A stretch of DNA of 58,639 bases from JBMNSK01 sp050945155 (GCA_050945155.1 JBMNSK010000005.1:1-58639), one strand, 5' to 3'. Positions 43,560 to 52,201 are shown, counted from the first letter of the stretch. The notes: generated from the letters alone by a model not told the origin. Made by a program: numbers and translations.

Positions 43560-44102
43560 TTACTCGGTCTTAGCAGCCTTACCAAGCTTGTGACGTACAT
43601 ACTCGCCTTCATAGCGAATACCCTTGCCTTTGTAAGGTTCAGGACTACGAAGGGCACGTACCTCAGCGGCAACTTGTCCAACTTGTTCTTTACTAATTCC
43701 AGAAACGATGATCTCGTTTTGGCTTGGCACCTCAAAACTAATGCCTTCCGGTGCTGCGTAATCAATAGGATGTGAATAACCCAGCTGAAGCTCGAGGTCC
43801 TTGCCCTTAAGCGCGGCACGATAGCCAACGCCTACCAGCTGCAGCTTCTTGGTGAAGCCCTGAGATACACCTTCGACCATATTGGCAATAACCGAACGCG
43901 TAGTTCCGTGGCAGCTGCGTGCTTCACGAGAGTCATCCGGACGAGTAACGATAACCTCGTCACCCTCCTGCTTAATATCTACAAAGGGCGGGAAGGTATG
44001 GCTGTTTTCGCCTTTAGGACCCTTCACCGTAACCTTGGTACCTTCAATCTTTACCTCTACGCCGGCAGGTACGGCAATAGGCTGTTTTCCGATACGAGAC
44101 AT
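43560..44102 (-). CDS. rplF: 50S ribosomal protein L6
   Basis: The 180-residue protein has the two repeated L6 domains; the second ends ALRSPEPYKGKGIRYEGEYV, the universally conserved L6 signature. It begins MSRIGKQPIAVPAGVEV. Normal length and position between rpsH and rplR. Confidence 0.98.
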   Translation of the reverse strand: MSRIGKQPIAVPAGVEVKIEGTKVTVKGPKGENSHTFPPFVDIKQEGDEVIVTRPDDSREARSCHGTTRSVIANMVEGVSQGFTKKLQLVGVGYRAALKGKDLELQLGYSHPIDYAAPEGISFEVPSQNEIIVSGISKEQVGQVAAEVRALRSPEPYKGKGIRYEGEYVRHKLGKAAKTE

Positions 44103-44120
44103 ATCCTAAACCTCCCTCTC

Positions 44121-44516
44121 CTACCAGACGTATGCGACAACTTCGCCGCCGATTCCCGCCTTGCGAGCATCGCGGTCGGTCATCACACCCTGACTCGTTG
44201 AGACGATAACGGTGCCTAAACCACCAAGAACGCGGGGAAGCTCATCTTTGCCGGCATAGATACGTAAACCGGGCTTAGAAATGCGCTTGATACCGCGAAT
44301 GGTTCTCGACTTCTTATCGCCGTACTTCAATACAATCTCCAGCTCTGGACGAGGTTTCGCATCAATAACCTCATAGCGCTGGATGTATCCCTCTTCCTGC
44401 ATGATGCGGGCAATCTCGACAAGCTTCTTGCTTGACGGCATGCTAACCGTCGGCTTGCCGGCAGAATTTGCGTTACGCACGCGCGTAAGCATATCTGCGA
44501 TGGGATCTGTCATCAT
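44121..44516 (-). CDS. rpsH: 30S ribosomal protein S8
   Basis: S8 nucleates 16S assembly and represses the spc operon in well-studied bacteria. I start at the ATG at 44516 (MMTDPIADML, 131 residues), with GGAG eight bases upstream; the 20-codon upstream open extension is not supported. The C terminus has STSQGVMTDRDARKAGIGGE, typical for S8. Confidence 0.97.
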   Translation of the reverse strand: MMTDPIADMLTRVRNANSAGKPTVSMPSSKKLVEIARIMQEEGYIQRYEVIDAKPRPELEIVLKYGDKKSRTIRGIKRISKPGLRIYAGKDELPRVLGGLGTVIVSTSQGVMTDRDARKAGIGGEVVAYVW

Positions 44517-44624
44517 AAGTAATTCTCCTTTGGTCCGTGATGAGCACGCCGTTCGGTTCGTCGGTGCCCATAGCACCTCCGCCTATCACGACGGCACACC
44601 CCTTGCGTGAATCGTACTTGCTTC

Positions 44625-44810
44625 TTACCACGAAGACTTAGTCACGCCGGGCAGTTCGCCTTTGTTGGCCAGCTCGCGCAGACAAACGCGACACAAGCCG
44701 AACTTCCGATAGTAAGCACGAGGACGTCCGCAACGTACGCAGCGGTTATGCTTGCGCGTTGAGAACTTCGGTTCGCGCTTTGCTTTGGCGATCATCGATT
44801 TCTTAGCCAT
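44625..44810 (-). CDS. rpsN: 30S ribosomal protein S14, zinc (type Z)
   Basis: This 61-residue protein is the short zinc-binding form: CVRCGRPRAYYRKFGLCRVCLREL gives two Cys pairs for one Zn2+. It sits between rplE and rpsH as in Gram-positives, with about 108 bases to rpsH. Confidence 0.97.
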   Translation of the reverse strand: MAKKSMIAKAKREPKFSTRKHNRCVRCGRPRAYYRKFGLCRVCLRELANKGELPGVTKSSW

Positions 44811-44870
44811 GCAATTCCTTCTTTCCTATCTTCCACTTGCCTTGTAGCAAGTTGAAAACTTCGTATTCGC

Positions 44871-45416
44871 TTAACGCGTCTTAAACGGGAAACCTAAGGC
44901 GCTTAATAAAGCGAAAGATTCATCGTTGGTCTCTGCAGAAGTAACGAAGGTGATATCCATACCACGGGTACGGTCTACCTTGTCATAGTCAATTTCTGGG
45001 AAGATGAGCTGCTCGGTAATGCCTAAGGTGTAGTTACCTCTTCCGTCAAAGCTCGTGGTAGGAATACCACGGAAGTCACGGACGCGAGGAAGTGCGACAG
45101 AAAGCAGACGATCCAAAAACTCCCACATACGGTCGCCGCGAAGCGTAACCTTGCAACCGATAGCCTGGCCCTCACGTACATGGAAAGACGCGATGGACTT
45201 CTTTGCACGCGTAATGCAGGGCTGCTGACCAGTGATGGTACGCATATCTGCAATAGCTGCGTCTAAGAGCTTGGAGTCAGATGCTGCTGCACCCACGCCC
45301 ATGTTAACTACAATCTTCTCCAGACGAGGGACACTGTTCACATTGGAAAGGTTCAGTTCCTTTTCGAGCTGGGGAACGATTTCCTTGATGTAGCGTTCCT
45401 TCAAACGAGGTGTCAT
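44871..45416 (-). CDS. rplE: 50S ribosomal protein L5
   Basis: The 181-residue 5S rRNA-binding protein includes LEKIVVNMGVG, KKSIASFHVREGQAIGCKVTLRG, VALPRVRDFRG and MDITFVTSA. The start is the ATG at 45416 with AAAGGA upstream; nine extra upstream codons are not used. A 93-base gap separates it from rplX. Confidence 0.98.
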   Translation of the reverse strand: MTPRLKERYIKEIVPQLEKELNLSNVNSVPRLEKIVVNMGVGAAASDSKLLDAAIADMRTITGQQPCITRAKKSIASFHVREGQAIGCKVTLRGDRMWEFLDRLLSVALPRVRDFRGIPTTSFDGRGNYTLGITEQLIFPEIDYDKVDRTRGMDITFVTSAETNDESFALLSALGFPFKTR

Positions 45417-45509
45417 ACTTCTTCCTTTCGATGAATTAAACACAGGATTTCCGACCCTGCGTCCCCATACCCTTATATGGGGTCATGGCCTCTATTGAGG
45501 CAAACTAAA

Positions 45510-45833
45510 CTAGTCGATGTCCTTGCCGCATTTCTTGCAGACACGAACCTTTTTGCCAGCTTCATTAACACGGTGGCCTACGCGGACAGCTTCTTTGCAG
45601 TTCGGGCAAATCAGCTTTACGTTCGAAACATGTAACGGAGCCTCGATAGACTCAATGCCACCCTGCATATTCTGCTGGGTTGGGTGCATGGCCTTGCGAA
45701 CCATGTTGACCTTCTCAACGACAACGCGCTGTTTCTGTGGAAGCGCGCGCAGGACAACACCTTCTTTATCCTTGTCCTTGCCAGCAATAACGACAACGCG
45801 GTCGTTCTTCTTAATATCCATGCTGTTGCTCAT
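45510..45833 (-). CDS. rplX: 50S ribosomal protein L24
   Basis: The 107-residue protein has the KOW segment KKNDRVVVIAGKDKDKEG and a C-terminal Cys-rich addition (CPNCKEAVRVGHRV ... CKKCGKDID) that forms a C2-C2 zinc-ribbon pattern seen in some bacterial L24. GGGAGG lies nine bases before the ATG. Confidence 0.97.
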   Translation of the reverse strand: MSNSMDIKKNDRVVVIAGKDKDKEGVVLRALPQKQRVVVEKVNMVRKAMHPTQQNMQGGIESIEAPLHVSNVKLICPNCKEAVRVGHRVNEAGKKVRVCKKCGKDID

Positions 45834-45848
45834 GTGCGCACACCTCCC

Positions 45849-46217
45849 TTACAGCGTTTCCGGTGCCAGAGACACGATTTTCATATAATGCTTCTCACGT
45901 AGCTCACGAGCTACGGGGCCGAAGATACGCGTACCACGAGGGGTGCCATCGTCGTTAATCAGTACGGCAGCATTCTGGTCGAACTTGATATAGCTTCCGT
46001 CCTTGCGGCGTACTTCCTTCTTTACGCGCACGACAACACAGCGAACTACATCACCCTTCTTAACCTGGGCGTTCGGCATTGCTTCCTTAACGCTGCAAAT
46101 GATGACATCGCCTAAACCGGCATAGCGGCGCTTGGTACCACCCAAAACCTTGATGCACTGAACCTTACGTGCACCTGAGTTGTCGGCCACTGCGAGCATG
46201 GTTTGCATCTGTATCAT
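45849..46217 (-). CDS. rplN: 50S ribosomal protein L14
   Basis: The 122-residue protein reads MIQMQTMLAVADNSGARKVQCIKVLGG and has GTRIFGPVARELREKHYMKIVSLAPE at its end, both L14 hallmarks. AAGG sits eight bases before the ATG. Confidence 0.98.
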   Translation of the reverse strand: MIQMQTMLAVADNSGARKVQCIKVLGGTKRRYAGLGDVIICSVKEAMPNAQVKKGDVVRCVVVRVKKEVRRKDGSYIKFDQNAAVLINDDGTPRGTRIFGPVARELREKHYMKIVSLAPETL

Positions 46218-46264
46218 TGCTTCAACCTTACTTTCTTACTGAGACATGTATGCATGCATACAAG

Positions 46265-46525
46265 CTATTTGGCCTTTTCCACTACACAAACCAAACGCCA
46301 ACGTTTCTTTGCAGAAAGTGGACGGGTTTCCATGATTTGCACGGTGTCACCCACACCAGCCTCATTGTTTTCATCATGAGCATGAAGCTTTTTGGTGGTG
46401 GTAATCATCTTGCCGTAAACCGGATGTGGCTTGCGCTCTTTAATTTCAACTACGCAGGTTTTGTCATTGACATCGCTCACTACGATGCCCTGACGCACCT
46501 TGCGAGAATTGCGTTGATTACTCAT
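46265..46525 (-). CDS. rpsQ: 30S ribosomal protein S17
   Basis: The 86-residue OB-fold protein contains RQGIVVSDVNDKTCVVEI, the KLHAHDENNEAGVGDTVQIMETRPLS core and the final WRLVCVVEKAK. It lies 26 bases after rpmC. Confidence 0.98.
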   Translation of the reverse strand: MSNQRNSRKVRQGIVVSDVNDKTCVVEIKERKPHPVYGKMITTTKKLHAHDENNEAGVGDTVQIMETRPLSAKKRWRLVCVVEKAK

Positions 46526-46551
46526 TTATTCAAACCTTCCTTAAAGCGTCT

Positions 46552-46755
46552 TTAAGCTTCCAGAGCTCTGAGCTCACGAGCACGCATCTCAGTTTGAATA
46601 CGTGCGATGTCCTTTTTTACCTGGCCAACGCGAGCCGTATTATCAAGTTGGCTCGTTGCCATTTGGAAACGCAGATTGAAAAGCTCCGCGCGTGCTTCTT
46701 TCAGCTTCGACTCTAAATCGTCGGCAGAAAGTTCACGAATCTCTGCTGCTTTCAT
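46552..46755 (-). CDS. rpmC: 50S ribosomal protein L29
   Basis: The 67-residue, two-helix protein has the L29 pattern LRFQMATSQLDNTARVGQVKKDIARI(QT), with a start directly after rplP (stop and ATG adjacent). Confidence 0.96.
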   Translation of the reverse strand: MKAAEIRELSADDLESKLKEARAELFNLRFQMATSQLDNTARVGQVKKDIARIQTEMRARELRALEA

Positions 46756-47178
46756 TTATTCCTGCCCCTCCGTTTCACGAGTAACGACCTTGCATTTGAT
46801 GGGCAGTTTATTGATGGCCAGACGCAAAGCTTCCCTTGCGGTTGCCTCGTCTACGCCGCCTACCTCGAACATAATGCGGCCTGGTTTTACTACAGCTACC
46901 CAACCTTCAGGGTTGCCCTTGCCAGAACCCATACGAGTCTCAGCCGGCTTGTTGGTAATGGGTTTGTCGGGGAAGATGGTGATCCAAACACGGCCACCAC
47001 GCTTCATATGCCTGGTCATTGCGACACGAGCAGCCTCAATCTGATTATTGGTAATCCAGTGTGCTTCAAGAGCCTGGATACCATAATCGCCGTGGTTCAA
47101 ACGAGTGCCACCTTTAGCCTTGCCCTTCATAGAACCACGCTGCACCTTACGGTGCTTTACACGCTTAGGGATAAGCAT
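46756..47178 (-). CDS. rplP: 50S ribosomal protein L16
   Basis: The 140-residue protein begins MLIPKRVKHRKVQRG and has the L16 loop TRHMKRGGRVWITIFPDKPIT and ETRMGSGKGNPEGWVAVVKPG. It is immediately downstream of rpsC without a gap. Confidence 0.98.
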   Translation of the reverse strand: MLIPKRVKHRKVQRGSMKGKAKGGTRLNHGDYGIQALEAHWITNNQIEAARVAMTRHMKRGGRVWITIFPDKPITNKPAETRMGSGKGNPEGWVAVVKPGRIMFEVGGVDEATAREALRLAINKLPIKCKVVTRETEGQE

Positions 47179-47895
47179 TTACTTTGCCCCCCTCTCGTTA
47201 TTACGATTGTTGCGACGTGGGCGATTCGGACGGCCGCTTCCTTCGAGCGCAGGCTCAGGGGTCTTTTGACCAGGAAGAACTTCTCCGTGATACACCCATA
47301 CCTGAACACCGATGGAACCCATGGTGGTTGCTGCGGTCGCAAAACCGTAGTCAATCTTTGCACGAAGCGTATGCAGAGGTACACGACCTTCGCGGTACCA
47401 CTCACGACGGCTCATTTCTGCACCGCCGAGACGACCAGCGCACTGGATTCGAATACCTCTAGCGCCACTCTTGCGTGCAGACTGAACAGCCTTGCGCATA
47501 GCGCGACGGAAGGCTACACGGCCTTCGAGCTGTTCAGCAACAGAATGAGCGATGAGTGTTGCATCCAACTCAGGACGCTTAACCTCAACAACTTCAACCG
47601 AAATAGTTCCTTCGGCGATTTTTTCCAACTGCTTACGAAGGGTTTCAATTTCAGCACCCTTCTTGCCGATAACGACACCAGGACGAGCCGTGGTAATCGT
47701 AATCTTGGTCTTATCGCCGGCGCGCTCAATCTCTACCTTAGAGACAGCTGCACGGGCGAGATGTTTGTCTAAGAATTTCCTAATAGCCAGGTCATTCTCG
47801 AGGTTCTTTGCATAATCCTTGCCACCGTACCAGCGGCTACGCCAATCCTCGATAACGCCAAGGCGGAAACCAGTTGGGCTAACTTTCTGACCCAT
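47179..47895 (-). CDS. rpsC: 30S ribosomal protein S3
   Basis: The 238-residue protein has the KH domain (around VVIGKKGAEIETLRKQLEK) and the C-terminal S3 domain (GIRIQCAGRLGGAEMSRREWYREGRVPLHTLRA). It ends with an Asn/Arg-rich tail. It follows rplV after six bases. Confidence 0.98.
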   Translation of the reverse strand: MGQKVSPTGFRLGVIEDWRSRWYGGKDYAKNLENDLAIRKFLDKHLARAAVSKVEIERAGDKTKITITTARPGVVIGKKGAEIETLRKQLEKIAEGTISVEVVEVKRPELDATLIAHSVAEQLEGRVAFRRAMRKAVQSARKSGARGIRIQCAGRLGGAEMSRREWYREGRVPLHTLRAKIDYGFATAATTMGSIGVQVWVYHGEVLPGQKTPEPALEGSGRPNRPRRNNRNNERGAK

Positions 47896-47901
47896 AAGGC
47901 T

Positions 47902-48243
47902 TTATGCCTCCTCTCGCGTAGCGACGATGATAGTGATGTGGCTCGTGCGCTTGTTGATACGGGACGCAGAACCCTTTGCACGTGGACGAATGCGCTTCAA
48001 AGTTGGACCTTCGTCAACGAAGGCGCTCTTAATTACGAGCGATTCGGGACGTACATGATGCTGTGATTCAGCGTTCGCTACAGCAGAGTTCAGAGTTTTC
48101 TCAACTACCTCAGCGATACCACGATTGGTGAACGCAAGAATCTCACGTGCCTGTGGTACAGACTTACCACGGACTTGATCAATGACGATGCGCGCTTTGC
48201 GGGGCGAAACGCGAACGTACTTAGTTACAGCTCTTGTTTCCAT
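47902..48243 (-). CDS. rplV: 50S ribosomal protein L22
   Basis: The 113-residue protein begins METRAVTKYVRVSPRKARIVIDQVRG, and its beta-hairpin loop reaches the exit tunnel (KRIRPRAKGSASRINKRTSHITI). Standard length and location between rpsS and rpsC. Confidence 0.98.
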   Translation of the reverse strand: METRAVTKYVRVSPRKARIVIDQVRGKSVPQAREILAFTNRGIAEVVEKTLNSAVANAESQHHVRPESLVIKSAFVDEGPTLKRIRPRAKGSASRINKRTSHITIIVATREEA

Positions 48244-48253
48244 TTACACTCCC

Positions 48254-48520
48254 CTATTTCGCACTCTTGGCATGACCACGGAAGGTACGCGTCGGTGCGA
48301 ACTCTCCCAGTTTGTGGCCAACCATGGACTCAGTAATGTAGACCGGTACATGCTTGCGACCATCATGTACCGCAATGGTGTGACCCACCATTTCCGGGAA
48401 GATGGTGCTTGAGCGTGACCAGGTCTTGATAACGTTCTTTTCGCCAGCAGCGTTCATGGCCTCAATACGACCAAGCAGACGAGGCTCGACGAAAGGACCT
48501 TTCTTCATGCTTCTACTCAC
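48254..48520 (-). CDS. rpsS: 30S ribosomal protein S19
   Basis: The 88-residue protein reads MSRSMKKGPFVEPRLL, then TWSRSSTIFPEMVGHTIAVHDG and the C-terminal LGEFAPTRTFRGHA. I keep the GTG start at 48520 because S19 proteins begin MSRS and AAGG lies nine bases upstream. An ATG four codons in would remove part of that motif. Confidence 0.97.
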   Translation of the reverse strand: MSRSMKKGPFVEPRLLGRIEAMNAAGEKNVIKTWSRSSTIFPEMVGHTIAVHDGRKHVPVYITESMVGHKLGEFAPTRTFRGHAKSAK

Positions 48521-48545
48521 TTAATAACACCTTTCAGTCTTTACG

Positions 48546-49376
48546 CTACTTCTTACGACGACGAATAATCAGGCGACCCGAAGCCTTCTTCGGATTGCGC
48601 GTACGATGACCCTTGGTTGGAACACCCCAGGGGCTTACGGGGTGACGGCCAGCAGACTTGTTCTTGCCTTCACCACCACCATGTGGGTGGTCAACAGGGT
48701 TCATAACAGTACCGCGAACGGTCGGGCGAACGCCGAACCAACGGGTACGGCCAGCCTTGCCGATGCGGATATTAGCATGCTCAGCGTTTCCAACCTCGCC
48801 GATGGTTGCGCGGCAGGTAAGAAGAACACGACGCATTTCTGAAGAAGGCATACGCAGAATTGCGTACTTGTCTTCTTTTGCCATGAGCTGAATGCTCGTG
48901 CCAGCAGAACGAGCAAGAGCGGCACCTTTGCCGGGCTGAAGCTCAACTGCATGGATAAGCGTACCAACAGGGATGTTTGCCAGCGGCAATGCATTGCCTG
49001 GTTTAATGTCTGCATCAGGACCGCTCTCTACCATATCGCCAACCTTCAGGCCGCGAGGATAGAGAATATAGCGCTTTTCGCCATCGAGATAATGGAGCAA
49101 AGCGATACGTGCGGAACGATTGGGGTCGTACTCAACTGCAGCAACACGTGCAGGTACGACATCCTTGTTGCGCTTAAAATCGATTACACGATAACGGCGC
49201 TTGTGCCCGCCACCCTGGTGGCGCGTAGTGATGCGACCGTTGTTGTTGCGTCCTGCCTTCTTGGACAGAGGCGCAAGCAGCGACTTTTCCGGAGTCGTCT
49301 TCGTTACCTCGTGAAAATCCGAGGCAGACTGGAAGCGACGACCTGGACTGGTCGGCTTGTACTGAATGACTGCCAT
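48546..49376 (-). CDS. rplB: 50S ribosomal protein L2
   Basis: The 276-residue protein has the L2 signatures MAVIQYKPTSPGRRFQS, NNNGRITTRHQGGGHKRRYR and the C-terminal VRGTVMNPVDHPHGGGEGK. The correct start is the ATG at 49376 with AGGAAAG upstream; the open frame continues 65 codons through the leader but is not protein. This is the first gene of the ribosomal block here: rplW, rplD, rplC and rpsJ, which normally precede it, are absent from the 229 bases upstream. Confidence 0.98.
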   Translation of the reverse strand: MAVIQYKPTSPGRRFQSASDFHEVTKTTPEKSLLAPLSKKAGRNNNGRITTRHQGGGHKRRYRVIDFKRNKDVVPARVAAVEYDPNRSARIALLHYLDGEKRYILYPRGLKVGDMVESGPDADIKPGNALPLANIPVGTLIHAVELQPGKGAALARSAGTSIQLMAKEDKYAILRMPSSEMRRVLLTCRATIGEVGNAEHANIRIGKAGRTRWFGVRPTVRGTVMNPVDHPHGGGEGKNKSAGRHPVSPWGVPTKGHRTRNPKKASGRLIIRRRKK

Positions 49377-49417
49377 TACTTTCCTTTCCTGGGTTTTTGC
49401 TCGCACGCCTCTCCGTA

Positions 49418-49445
49418 CACCAAAAACCCTTTTCGCATTTTGGTG
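49418..49445 (-). other. Hairpin in the rplB leader
   Basis: CACCAAAA (49418-49425) and TTTTGGTG (49438-49445) form a perfect 8-bp stem about 42-69 bases before the rplB ATG, within a leader of about 160 nt. The rest of the leader also contains GGATAGC and GCTATC elements that could pair. It could be a ribosomal-protein binding site. No known leader motif was recognised. Confidence 0.45.
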
Positions 49446-49542
49446 GATACGATAGCCAGAAGGTGCCTTTGGAGGCTCAGCACCGCTGACGCCGCTATCC
49501 ACGCGCCCGGGTGTATCCATAGCACTGCAGACGCAAAGATGC

Positions 49543-49571
49543 ATTCTACATGAGGATTGGTACGGCGACAA
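49543..49571 (-). promoter_or_regulatory. Promoter of the rplB ribosomal-protein unit
   Basis: TTGTCG (49566-49571) and TAGAAT (49543-49548) lie 17 bases apart on the minus strand. The start would be near 49536, leaving about 160 bases of leader before rplB. It lies just upstream of the coding block, as expected if rplB is now the first gene of its operon. Confidence 0.75.
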
Positions 49572-49605
49572 GCAAGAAATTAGAAACCTACACGCTGTTC
49601 ACATC

Positions 49606-50085
49606 TTAGATAAGGCCAAAGAAACCCTGTTGCCGTAGAGCTTCATACAGACCAATGGCCACACTGTTTGACAGGTTAAGGCTTCGTTCATTTTCGCGCA
49701 TAGGAATACGGACACAAGACGGCCAGTGACTTTGCATAAAGTCTTCATCAAGCCCCCTACTCTCTCGGCCAAAAAGTAAGTAGGAATCAAGATGATAAGA
49801 AGCGTCGGTATAAGACTTTTCTGCATGGTCAGTAAAGAGATGCAATTCGTCGTTACCATGAGCCTCAAGGAATTCGTCCAAACATGACCACCGCGTAATT
49901 TCTACATCGTCCCAGTAATCGCAACCTGCACGAGACAGTTGCTTTTGAGTCAAACGAAAACCAAGGGGCTCTACGAGGTGTAAATGAGCCCCCGTGCAAG
50001 CGCAGGTGCGTGCAATATTTCCAGTGTTCTGAGGAATTTCCGGTTCAACAAGCACTATATTGAACGGATGGTTCTGGTTTATCAC
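49606..50085 (-). CDS. trmL: tRNA (cytidine/uridine(34)-2'-O)-methyltransferase TrmL
   Basis: TrmL 2'-O-methylates position 34 of some leucine tRNAs. The 159-residue SPOUT-fold protein has the knot segments NIVLVEPEIPQNTGNIARTC, LLFGRESRGLDE and IPMRENERSLNLSNSVAI, which place it in the TrmL/YibK group. The start is GTG overlapping the ABC-F stop as GTGA, with GAGG upstream, so the two are co-translated. Confidence 0.94.
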   Translation of the reverse strand: MINQNHPFNIVLVEPEIPQNTGNIARTCACTGAHLHLVEPLGFRLTQKQLSRAGCDYWDDVEITRWSCLDEFLEAHGNDELHLFTDHAEKSYTDASYHLDSYLLFGRESRGLDEDFMQSHWPSCVRIPMRENERSLNLSNSVAIGLYEALRQQGFFGLI

Positions 50086-52136
50086 GGTGCTGCCTCTCGC
50101 TGTTTTTGCATCTCCGCTTCGACTTCCTCATTCAAAGAAAGCCATTCGGCCTCAGCCTTTTCCAGTCGCGCCTTCACTTTCGCGTGCTCGGCGATGGCAT
50201 CAGAAGCCGCATCTTCCTGTATATAAAAGTTTGGATCAGCCATTAAATCAAGCAGCTCTTTCATGCGCTCGTTATCGGCATCCATCTGTTTTTCAAGCTC
50301 TGCAATACGCCTTCGATGGTTTTTTAAAGCGGCATAGGCACGGTTGCGCGCCTCAGCTTCCCTTCTCTTTTGTTCCTTGGTCTTTGGCGCAGAAGCGCGC
50401 GGGGCGGTAAGCTCAGAAGAACGCTCACCTCTCTCCAAGGTCCGAACACGGTGGTTAACAACCTGCACCCCGGTCTTCGACTTTGGAGTCTTTTCTTCGG
50501 CACCCAAGCCATCAATGAAGGCTTTGCCCTCTGCAGCTTGTTCCTCTTGCTCACTCTTATATAAGTAGTAGTCATAATCGCCCGCATAATTGCGTACCCG
50601 TCCCGGTTTAATCTCGAGGATACGATTTGCAACGGAGCGTATGAGGTGGCGGTCATGCGTAATAAAAAGAATCGTGCCTTCAAATTGTGCAAGGGCTTGC
50701 TCCAAGATATTTGCACTTGCAATATCGAGGTGGTTGGTAGGTTCGTCAAGGCAAAGCAGCGGAGCCGGCGCAACAAGCATTTTAGCTAGGGCAAGACGGC
50801 TCTTTTCGCCTCCTGAAAGAACGGAAACTCGCTTCTCAATATCATCACCTGAGAAAAGAAACGCGCCTAAGAGGCTGCGCACCTGTGAAATGGTCCAACC
50901 CGGGGCTACACGGTCGAGCTCTTCAAAAACCGTGTTCTGGGAATTTAACTGGTCAAGTTGGTGCTGGGCATAATAGGTCTTAGAAACGTGCACGCCGTAC
51001 CTAATCTCCCCAGCATCGGGTGTTAAAACACCCGCAACCATTTTGAGCAGTGTTGACTTGCCTGCCCCATTAGGTCCAACCAGAGCAACTTTATCGCCAC
51101 GATAGAGCGTCACATTAAGATCGCGGTAAACCACGTTATCGCCGAAACTTTTCTCTACATGCTCTACGTCAACAACCATATCGCCTGTACGTGGAGGCTG
51201 CTGAAAATTGAAGTGGACTGTTTTTTGTTCTTCGGGAACTACAATGCGTTCCATTTTTTCAAGACGCTTAACACGGTCTTGCACCTGGCGTGCCTTGCTC
51301 GGCTTATAGCGAAAACGCTCGATAAAAGCTTCCATGTGCTCAATTTCTGCGTTCTGCTTTTCTGCCTGAGCCTTAAGGCGTTCGAGACGTTCCTTGCGCA
51401 AACGCAATGAGGTGGAGTAATTGCCACGGTACAAAACAAGATGCTCATGCGAGATTTCAGCAACTCGATCCACCATATTGTCCATAAACGCACGGTCGTG
51501 GCTTACCACAATGACCGTACCGTCGTAGGACCGCAAAAAGCCTTCGAGCCATTTCACGCTTTCTAGGTCAAGGTGGTTTGTTGGTTCGTCGAGCAAGAGT
51601 ACTTCTGGATTACGAATAAGGAGCTTTGCAAGGGCAATACGCATTTGCCAACCACCGGAAAACTCAGAGGTAAGGCGTCGCAAATCCTTTTCTTTAAAAC
51701 CGAGTCCAAAAAGGACGCTTCGCACCTTGGCTTCGATTACGTAGCCGCCTAGAGTCTCGTAGGCTTCTCGTGCACGCCCGGCAGCCGCCAGCGTTCGTTC
51801 ATCGGAATCTTCCGTTAGGCTATCTTCCAGTAATCTGAGTTTTTTCTCAGCTTCCAGAATTTCTACTTGGGAAGACATGACCTCTTCAAAGATAGGGTTT
51901 TCACCCATTTCGATGGCTTCCTGCGTAAGGTAGCCAACTTGGGCACCCCGTGCAAAGAATACGCGTCCTTCATCGGGGTCTTCAACCCCTGCAATGATTT
52001 TAAGCATGGTGGTTTTGCCGGCCCCATTCGGGCCAACAAGAGCAAGGCGGTCATGCTTTTCCAACTTCAAATTGACGTCGGTAAAAAGAACGCGACCCCC
52101 GAAAGACTTCGTTATATGTTCAAGTTGTACTATCAA
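50082..52136 (-). CDS. ABC-F family ATPase (translation-associated)
   Basis: This 684-residue soluble protein has two ABC ATPase domains and no membrane segment, as in ABC-F translation factors. Domain 1 has Walker A GPNGAGKT (35-42) and signature EFSGGWQMRIALAKLL. Domain 2 has Walker A GPNGAGKS and signature LSGGEKSRLALAKML. The linker between them (charged, with ERFRYKPSKARQVQDRVKRLEK) is the P-site tRNA interaction motif, and a coiled-coil C-terminal domain (about 590-675) resembles Uup/YdiF. The exact subfamily is not fixed by this alone. The start seems to be a TTG at 52136. Confidence 0.92.
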   Translation of the reverse strand: MIVQLEHITKSFGGRVLFTDVNLKLEKHDRLALVGPNGAGKTTMLKIIAGVEDPDEGRVFFARGAQVGYLTQEAIEMGENPIFEEVMSSQVEILEAEKKLRLLEDSLTEDSDERTLAAAGRAREAYETLGGYVIEAKVRSVLFGLGFKEKDLRRLTSEFSGGWQMRIALAKLLIRNPEVLLLDEPTNHLDLESVKWLEGFLRSYDGTVIVVSHDRAFMDNMVDRVAEISHEHLVLYRGNYSTSLRLRKERLERLKAQAEKQNAEIEHMEAFIERFRYKPSKARQVQDRVKRLEKMERIVVPEEQKTVHFNFQQPPRTGDMVVDVEHVEKSFGDNVVYRDLNVTLYRGDKVALVGPNGAGKSTLLKMVAGVLTPDAGEIRYGVHVSKTYYAQHQLDQLNSQNTVFEELDRVAPGWTISQVRSLLGAFLFSGDDIEKRVSVLSGGEKSRLALAKMLVAPAPLLCLDEPTNHLDIASANILEQALAQFEGTILFITHDRHLIRSVANRILEIKPGRVRNYAGDYDYYLYKSEQEEQAAEGKAFIDGLGAEEKTPKSKTGVQVVNHRVRTLERGERSSELTAPRASAPKTKEQKRREAEARNRAYAALKNHRRRIAELEKQMDADNERMKELLDLMADPNFYIQEDAASDAIAEHAKVKARLEKAEAEWLSLNEEVEAEMQKQREAAP

Positions 52137-52201
52137 ACTCTATTCGTTTTCATTCCCTCTTAAAAAAGACAAAAGCATCCTACCACGCTTATTGCTTAAG
52201 C

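Noticed and set aside
44517..44576. 20-residue N-terminal extension of S8
   Set aside because: A clear GGAG and ATG exist at the canonical S8 start; the upstream codons are in the gap after rpsN.
47008..47772. 254-codon plus-strand frame opposite rplP and rpsC
   Set aside because: Antisense to two well-supported ribosomal protein genes; no start context or recognisable domain.
49377..49571. 65-residue N-terminal extension of L2
   Set aside because: L2 is universally about 275 residues and starts MAVIQYK-like; the extension is the promoter and leader.
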